A stretch of DNA of 64,000 nt from Stercorarius parasiticus (taxonomy: Eukaryota; Chordata; Aves; Charadriiformes; Stercorariidae): positions 1,145,272-1,209,271 of the forward strand of contig VWZL01004638.1 of the NCBI GenBank assembly GCA_013396915.1. The letters run 5' to 3'. The translations under genes and the position numbers were made by a program. Below, one piece after another: positions 56,907-64,000 of the stretch (position 1 is the first letter of the stretch; every line of letters starts with the position of its first letter). The notes below the pieces were generated by a model. It was not told the origin of the DNA. It made no database searches and worked only from the letters and a program-made list of their open reading frames with translations.

Positions 56907-59900
56907 GCTGGGGGCTGCCTGAGCTATTCAGGGGAGTTCTGGAGCCCTGCTGGGATAATTGCTTCCTTTGCAGCAGTTTCTTGCTATTCCTCTCAGATGC
57001 CACGGTGGGTTTAAACTCCCGGCACAATTTTGGATATTGTTAAAAGGGTATTGTAAGCTGCACCATTGGAAAAGGTGGAGAAAAAAGGTGGCTGGGAGTA
57101 GGGAGAAACTGTTCTGGACACTGAAAATGTCAGCTGCTCAACTTCTTCCTTTTGTATTTACAAAGCAAAGTAAACTACAATCTAGCCGGCCAAGTTCTGT
57201 ATGGAAATCAGTGTCTCCTGTTTGTGGCAGTTTGCTATTGGTGGAATGGGCTTGTAAAAATGGCAGAGGAATTGAAATTACTCAGCACTTTCATCTTCCC
57301 CAGTTTTTCTTGTGGCTGAGTGCATATCTTTTTTCAAACTAATACTATCCTAACTTAAATAAGAAGCTCTGATGTCTTCTTTGCGAGCAGTGTAAAAACC
57401 CATAATGAACAGGAAGTGATCTTTACATAAAACTAAAAGTTGCCTGATCAGATTTCAGCTCCTTTGGTATGAATCACCTTTTTATGACAGCGACAGGAAG
57501 TTAAAAACTGCAATTGTATTCCCATGGCAAACCTTCCTCCCTAAAAACACAGGAACAGCTACACTATGCTTCCAAAGCAGATACAAACCTGTATGTTCAA
57601 TCTGAAGTAAACACTTAACTTTTAAAGACGTTACTATTTCTTTGCCAGCTACTTACTATGACAAACAGAAAAGAAGATACACTTTTGCATTTAAAAGACT
57701 CATTTACCTAACGTTCTGGCTAAATTTTTCAAAAGTAGATGGCAAAAGTTAGGAGCCCTTGACCTTAGGTAAGGTAAGGGGCAGTCAACGCTTATGACTA
57801 TCAGATGGACATACTGACATGTCTAGGTAGTTGAGTTTGCAATTCCACTTTCAAAATCTGGTCCTGAATGCAGATTACCAAAAGGTGTTGCCTGTAGCCC
57901 ATGGCACACAATACACTGAGAGCTATCCTAACTGATCAGGGACCATTTACAAATGGGACAAGTAAGAACTGCCCTCAGCTGAAGTCCCACCAAGGTCTGA
58001 ACTCACTTCAGTTAGTGCCCCAAATACATCAAAATATTTATGGAAAAATATTTATGACTGGCATTTCTCTGTGTTGTTCACATTACTGCAAATTTTTCCT
58101 TTGCTGACTTCCTTCCCATGCTGATGCACCTTAAGGAAAGGTAAGGAAAATGAATGCAAAAACACACACTAAAGAATGGTGGGGAAAGCTGATGTATGTG
58201 AACAGGCATGGAAGACATTATTCAAAGGACTGTCTTGATAGTATCTATGCAAACGAAAGACCTTATCAATAAGCTTCCTTAGTTTTCTTGCCTTCTTTTC
58301 CAACACAAACAGACATTAACAGGATCAACCACTACTGCAATACCTAAACAAATTTCAGTAGGCCACATCCATACCCTTACGTTTGCACCAAGGTATAATC
58401 TTACAGAAAATTTTGTTAACAGTATAGTTCACAATCATTTATCGTAGAGGACATGTTTGTTCCAACATACATCCACTGGTTACACTTATTCATGCCCCAG
58501 AAAAGTAACGAAATTATACTTACTACCCTTGCAAATTAAGTTTTAATGGAAGACTAGTAATATGGTTTTCAATCCCTGAACAAACATACAGAAATTAAGG
58601 GAAAAAGTTCTAAATACGCTCAAGTATGATAAGCACAAAACCAAAATAGTCAGCTGAAGTAAGACTTCATCAACTATGCATTTTACTTTGCATACTATTA
58701 GGGGTTATACTTCATGTACTTTATACAGACTTTTTCTAAGACAGACGTATCGTTGATTTTTTTTAAGAAAAAAAAAAGCCAAGCTCTAGTGAAAATGAAC
58801 AGAAGAAGTCATAATTTTAGAGAATGTTCGATATAGAGGGAAAAAAGTATTCTGATGATTCTCTTCACTTTGAAACTAATTCCATGTGCTATTACACATT
58901 TGACAAAAGCGTCATAAAACCTTAAAAAGTTTTGACTTTTGATTATACCCACTTTCAGTGCATTACAATGAAATGCTACATGTTTTCCCCAGACCTAAAG
59001 TTTGTCAAGAAATTTTTTGGTAGAATATAATATGAATATTTCTACTATATTTCAGAAAAATACTTATATATTCTTAAATTTCTGAATAAAAAAATTCTGG
59101 AAAATCCTATTACATCCAAATTTTTGTTCAATACCTATAAGAACTAAAGAATAAATGCTGTACTATAGATATTATTACTAACACTTGCAAACATCTGTGC
59201 AAAGAACAATCTGATATGCAGGCCATTCTATGCATAGAATATTAAAATATCGTATTTGCTGTATTTAGAGTTGCCTTTAATAACGTGTCAGATTTTGATC
59301 TAGGCTCATTCTGTTCACACAGCAAGCTGATTTCATAGTGGGATTGCCTGGAAATATACCACAAAGGTATATCCTAATGGTAACTTTTCAACAAACGCTT
59401 AGGAGAAATTCACCTTGAAGCAGAGGACAGGAACTTTGCTGAGCCTGGCATACTTGTAGCCCAAGGCAGCAACTCTGTTCCTGAGACATAAGAGGTGGTG
59501 AAAACCAAAGCAGGAAGAGGGATTTAATGAGATGCACACTTCCTTGAGGAGTGGAAGACCAGAAGCTCATTAAGTGGGGATTTGGAAGAAGGTATACATA
59601 AGGGATTCCATCAGAAAAAAAATTTTAAATGCTAAATTAGTCAGTTAGGCATGTAGATATTAGAGTGGTTTGAAGTGTTACTTCTTTCTCTGCATGATTA
59701 TGTGGTTAAATAAACAATACTTTTCCTTTTCAGAAAGCTCTTTTGTGGCTTTGTCAACTACTGTTCAAACGCTTCCAAAGGGAAAAACCACTGGATCGCA
59801 CCTAACTGGAGTTAGTGTAGCTGTTACACCGACTATTGTAAGTTTCCAGACCAGTCTAAGAGAAGGAAAATGACATAAATCTAACTGAAAGGAGGAAGTG

Positions 59901-62900
59901 ATTTAAGGCTTGTTACCTAAAAGATTGTGTTCAAAGTGTTTATAGAGAGGACAGAAAAGGATACAATACTGTCCCATTAACATCTCAACTCTCTCAACTG
60001 AAAGTGAAGTGGACACAGAATAACTTTGCATATAGTCTGAAGGCTGCAGACAGGTACCTAGCTGTAATGTCTGTAGAGCTATTTTAAAAACTGCATTTTG
60101 TAGAAAGGACATAAGAATACAAAGGTAAAACCTAGCAGACTATGTGCTTCTTGGGATTCTCCATTAGCAGAAACAAAAATTGCATTGTCATTCTCCACTG
60201 CACCTGAATAAATAGGTCATCTTGACATCATAAAAATTTTCAACATTAGACAGTGTCAATTATTCAATGAGAATATGGGGAAGTCATTTGAAACAATGTA
60301 GGAGAGAGAATAAAACCTATTTTGGTATGTATTCTTTCTCTTACTTCGTGAACACAAAGCTGATGGCCATTAACAGTATCCAGAAGTAGATCTGTCCAAT
60401 CAAACGGCCTATGTGTTTTATCAGAGGACAATCTTGAAAAAAAAAAAAAATGGACTCCGCTAAGAGCACATTTATAGGGTACAACATATTAAAACAATAT
60501 TTTAATACAAATTCAGAAAATCTGTGTCAACAGACTTCTCTTATAAAAGAGTTCTCTTGGCTAGATATCAGTCCCACAGACAAGGACAGTATTTGCAAAT
60601 ATAATTTTCTGGGTTAGCAAACCAAAACCCATTTTAATTATAACCAGCTCATTATCCAACATGGTACCTTGGTAAGACAATCCCCAATAAACAAAGTGTC
60701 CTTAACCTGTCAGTAACTAGAACTTATCCCACAAAGTCGATACTTAATGATGTCCTTTTGTCTCTCACCACATACTTTTTTTTAGTGTGTAGCTGTGTAG
60801 CACTGTAAGCAACAGCTCAGGTATGAATCCGCCCACTTTCAAATTTAAAAAGAAAATGTTTTCTAGTCTTTTTATTTTTGCTTATAGCTCTATAGCTGTT
60901 ATATTAATAATTTAGGGAAAACAGAGATAAAGCTGTAAGTTTTAAAATTTCACATCTATTTTATCACAAAATTGGGAAGAAATATAATTCATTCTCAAAA
61001 ATGATCAAAACATACTGCTATGAAAAAGCAATGAGAGACTGAGGCTTCTGTTTAAGTTGTCTTAAATAGCATAGGTTGATAAAGGCCCCAAATGAACAGG
61101 TATCCCAAACATCACAAGCTGTAATGATGTGTTAACCTTGGTGACAGTCAGAACAGAAGGGTCAGAGGTTCAGCTGGCATCCCAGGGGGTGATCCTTCAA
61201 GGTGAATTTGAGATTCATTGACAGGGCAGCATAGTAAAACTGACACTGCAGTCTGAGAGATGTATATGTTACAAAGACGAAGAACTTCCTTTTTCTTGAA
61301 CTTTATATTCATAGCATTAGAAGAAACAGCCTCTGTTAAAATGGTTAATGTAGGGAGAACACAGTTCGCCACCAGCTGAAATACCAAAGGCAAAGATTTT
61401 CAAAGGTTACCTTCTATTTTTGAATCGGAAATAATCAGCAAAGCAGGCTTGCAGGTTTATTTACTCTGGTTGCTCCAGCTACTCTTAATTTTGCAAATTT
61501 TAAAAGATATTTCCCCATGTCCTACTTAAAATTTTCAGACTGCTGAAATTAAGGTTTCTCCTCCTACTGAAAAACCCATTAAAACTACTTACATTTCTTA
61601 TCTTCAAGAAAAAGATGCAATAGATGTATAATAGATGTCTTATGCCACCAAAGCCTTTGATTTTGGATGACAGAAGTAGAGTAACAGCTGTCACCTCCAG
61701 TTGGGTAATTCCTGATATTTAAAATGACAAACACAAAAGATACTGGCAAGACATATAACACGGAAATTTTCTTAGCAGAAAATGAGCCAAAATGAGAATG
61801 AATACGGAGTATGTCCATAAAACTCCAGCTGGCAAAAGGAAAGTAACTTAATGACAAACAAGCCAATAACAACGAAAAGTGAAGCAGTAACAACAACAGC
61901 AACAAAAAGATGAAGAATGTCAGCTCATGAAGCACTTCAAAAAGGGCCTTCTCCCTTGCTATAAATTATACTATAGACTTTCTTGGAAAGGGTGAAATAT
62001 TAGTCTCTGTGAAGACAATGGTAATTCTCACACTGATTTCAGTAATGCCAGAATTTCACACTGAGAGTTCAGGATGTATTCTGAACCCTCAGAGAGTTCA
62101 GTGTATTTTCATGAAACATACTAACTGTAGTCATTGTGAAAGCAGATTTATCAACAGTTATAATTATGCAAAGTACTTACTATAAAGACATTCCTGGTTT
62201 ATTAATAAACTTTTGAGATCCTTGAATACTAGGGACAATAATTCAAAACCACTTCGACACTTCAGCATATAACTTGAATGGTAAAGAGATGTTTTCTTTA
62301 AAATAAAAGAAAATTTTAAAATATTTGTAGCTGGGCTAGATCCTGCAAGTGTTATACAACCACAAACACCTTGAGCGGAGCATGGCCTCAGTATGTAAGT
62401 GAGAATATTACTCCACTGTTTTGTCTACAAAAAAGAGCCTATTTGTGATTTAGGATGTAATAACTCTTTGCACTTTGGCAAAGTGGCGCGACACAGCTTT
62501 GTTGCAATAGTGTCAGGCTGCTTTACATGTATGAATGAATTCAGTCCCACAACTCCTGAAATGCTGAATAAGAAGCATTGAAAAACTTCAAGGCTTGCCC
62601 AAATTCACACAGGAAGAATCGCAGCAGCCCAGCAATCTGCTTTGCTTAGCTTGCAGACTTTCTGCCTCAAGGCAATCTTTCCTTTACTGTACAATAATTT
62701 TCTCTGTAGGAAAATGTTTTGCAGCTCACTTTTGAAAATCATGTTGCAATGACTGTATAGTCTCAAGGTAAAAACAGCTTATCTTTAATTCCATTCAGTG
62801 TACATGTCTGCCAGAGAGCAGAACCACTCTTTCCTGGAGTCTGGAATACCCACCGTGAACCATAAAATAGCTTCAATCAGATAACCTGCAGCTTCTATGA

Positions 62901-64000
62901 CAACACTTTACCCTGAACAAGCAATTTTTTTCCTACTTGATTTGCATCAGGTCTTAGTCCAAGAGAAATGCTCAAACTGAACACCAGAGTTCAAAGAGAC
63001 AAATGATTTCAGATGAATGGGAAGAACAAGATCTGCAGAGTCTGAAATGCGGGCCGTGGCGGAGGGAAGCCCAAACCATCATATCAACATCTTTTGCTTT
63101 CAAAACCTTGGCACCCTGAATTGCACAGCCACTTCGAAAAGCAATGATGCAAAATACACAAATTTACAGTTAAGAGATCTTGAGTCATAATCATTTTGTT
63201 TAAGGAATAAAAATTCATGTTTGATGAGGGAAGGCAAAGTTACTTAAGCATACATCTCTATGGCTAGTTTCAAAACTAAATATATTCCACATAGCACTAA
63301 AAATATTTCAGCATATACACCAGGAAAGCATTTCACTTTCTCAAGTTTTACTTTTTTAACAGCATTATTTTCCCTGGAAAGTTTGTGGGTTTTTTTCTGT
63401 CTTAAACTTCTAGGGGGAAGAATCTACTCACTTCCCCCCCTCATATTTCTGCGTAATTTATTCCCCCTCTGCAGCCAGAACCAGAAGGCCTAGCAGAGGC
63501 AAGTAGACAACTGACAGCAGCAGCAGAGAGAGAGGCAAAAGCAAAGCTGTTGAGTTAGAAGAAAATTAGTGTAATTAGATCTAAATATAACTAACCACCC
63601 ACACTTCCGTGTTAAATAAAAGAACAATCTTTATGTGACCATGTGCCAAATAGATTCTTGTTAGATAACAATTTTTCAGGAGGAAAAAAAAATCAATTAA
63701 TTGCTCAATGCAGCATGAGTATTAGCAAGAATTGTCCTACAGCTAGATAAGGAAAGAAAATAGTTCTTTTCTCTTTCCCTTTTAAGGAGGGCAACCATAA
63801 GAAAGCAGACTTGGTCCTGCATAATATTGCACGGGAGTCTGGAATAACACCCTGCAGTGTGTATGTTAGTCCCACACTACTGCACGTGGTGAATATCTGA
63901 ACTTGGCAGTAAGTAATTGTGAGTATATTATTACCTGGAGAGACAGAAGTACTCTGTTGGGTTCAGGAAACCTAAGAACTGAAAAATTATTATTTTTGAA

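Larger units (their letters stand above)
48035..64000 (-). other. Intron within Ig2 (5' end outside window)
   Basis: At least 15966 bp. It carries dinucleotide repeats at 49655 and 51774, a CpG cluster at 56611-56906, and plus-strand exon-like patches near 54.4, 55.1-55.4 and 59.7 kb. I looked for the first half of Ig2 and for Ig1 and did not find them. Confidence 0.82.

Noticed and set aside
48035..64000. First half of Ig2 and Ig1 exons
   Set aside because: No stretch matching the expected Ig1/Ig2 coding sequence with splice sites was seen; they should lie beyond 64000.

Overview
The window is vertebrate, almost certainly avian, nuclear DNA. It is AT-rich, non-coding for about 97% of its length and poor in transposons. 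The one clear transposon is a 5'-truncated CR1 LINE, the family that dominates bird and reptile genomes. The only gene I can support is ROBO1 (roundabout guidance receptor 1, the SLIT receptor), read on the minus strand. Its transcript therefore runs from high to low coordinates. ROBO1 rather than ROBO2 is chosen from the wording of the linker after Ig5, FN3-1 and the end of FN3-3. The species is not determined.

Thirteen constitutive coding exons are placed at base resolution from splice signals, reading phase and remembered ROBO1 protein. They add up to 1957 nt, starting at phase 0 and ending at phase 1, with no internal stop. They encode about 652 residues of ectodomain: the second half of Ig2, all of Ig3, Ig4 and Ig5, and all of FN3-1, FN3-2 and FN3-3. 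Every domain boundary from Ig2/Ig3 to the end of FN3-3 falls at a phase-1 intron. The signal peptide, Ig1 and the start of Ig2 lie beyond position 64000. The transmembrane and cytoplasmic exons lie before position 1.

In transcript order: 64000-48035 is upstream intron, with a CpG cluster near 56.6-56.9 kb and some plus-strand exon-like patches. 48034-42861 holds Ig2-end and Ig3. 42860-25363 is a 17.5 kb intron with the CR1 copy, an LTR-like segment, a possible poison exon and, at 28064-28072, a 9-nt microexon that would insert Val-Val-Ser between Ig3 and Ig4. 25362-18907 holds Ig4 and Ig5. 18739-18304 is a tight FN3-1 exon pair. 14984-7178 holds FN3-2 and FN3-3, including one GC-AG intron. 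7177-1 is intron.

The points most worth a second look are the microexon with a cluster of seven YCAY (NOVA-type) motifs just downstream, the GC-AG intron whose non-canonical donor is forced by reading frame, and the weak donors of two constitutive exons. No complete protein gene other than ROBO1, no tRNA or rRNA, and no CRISPR or bacterial feature was found.
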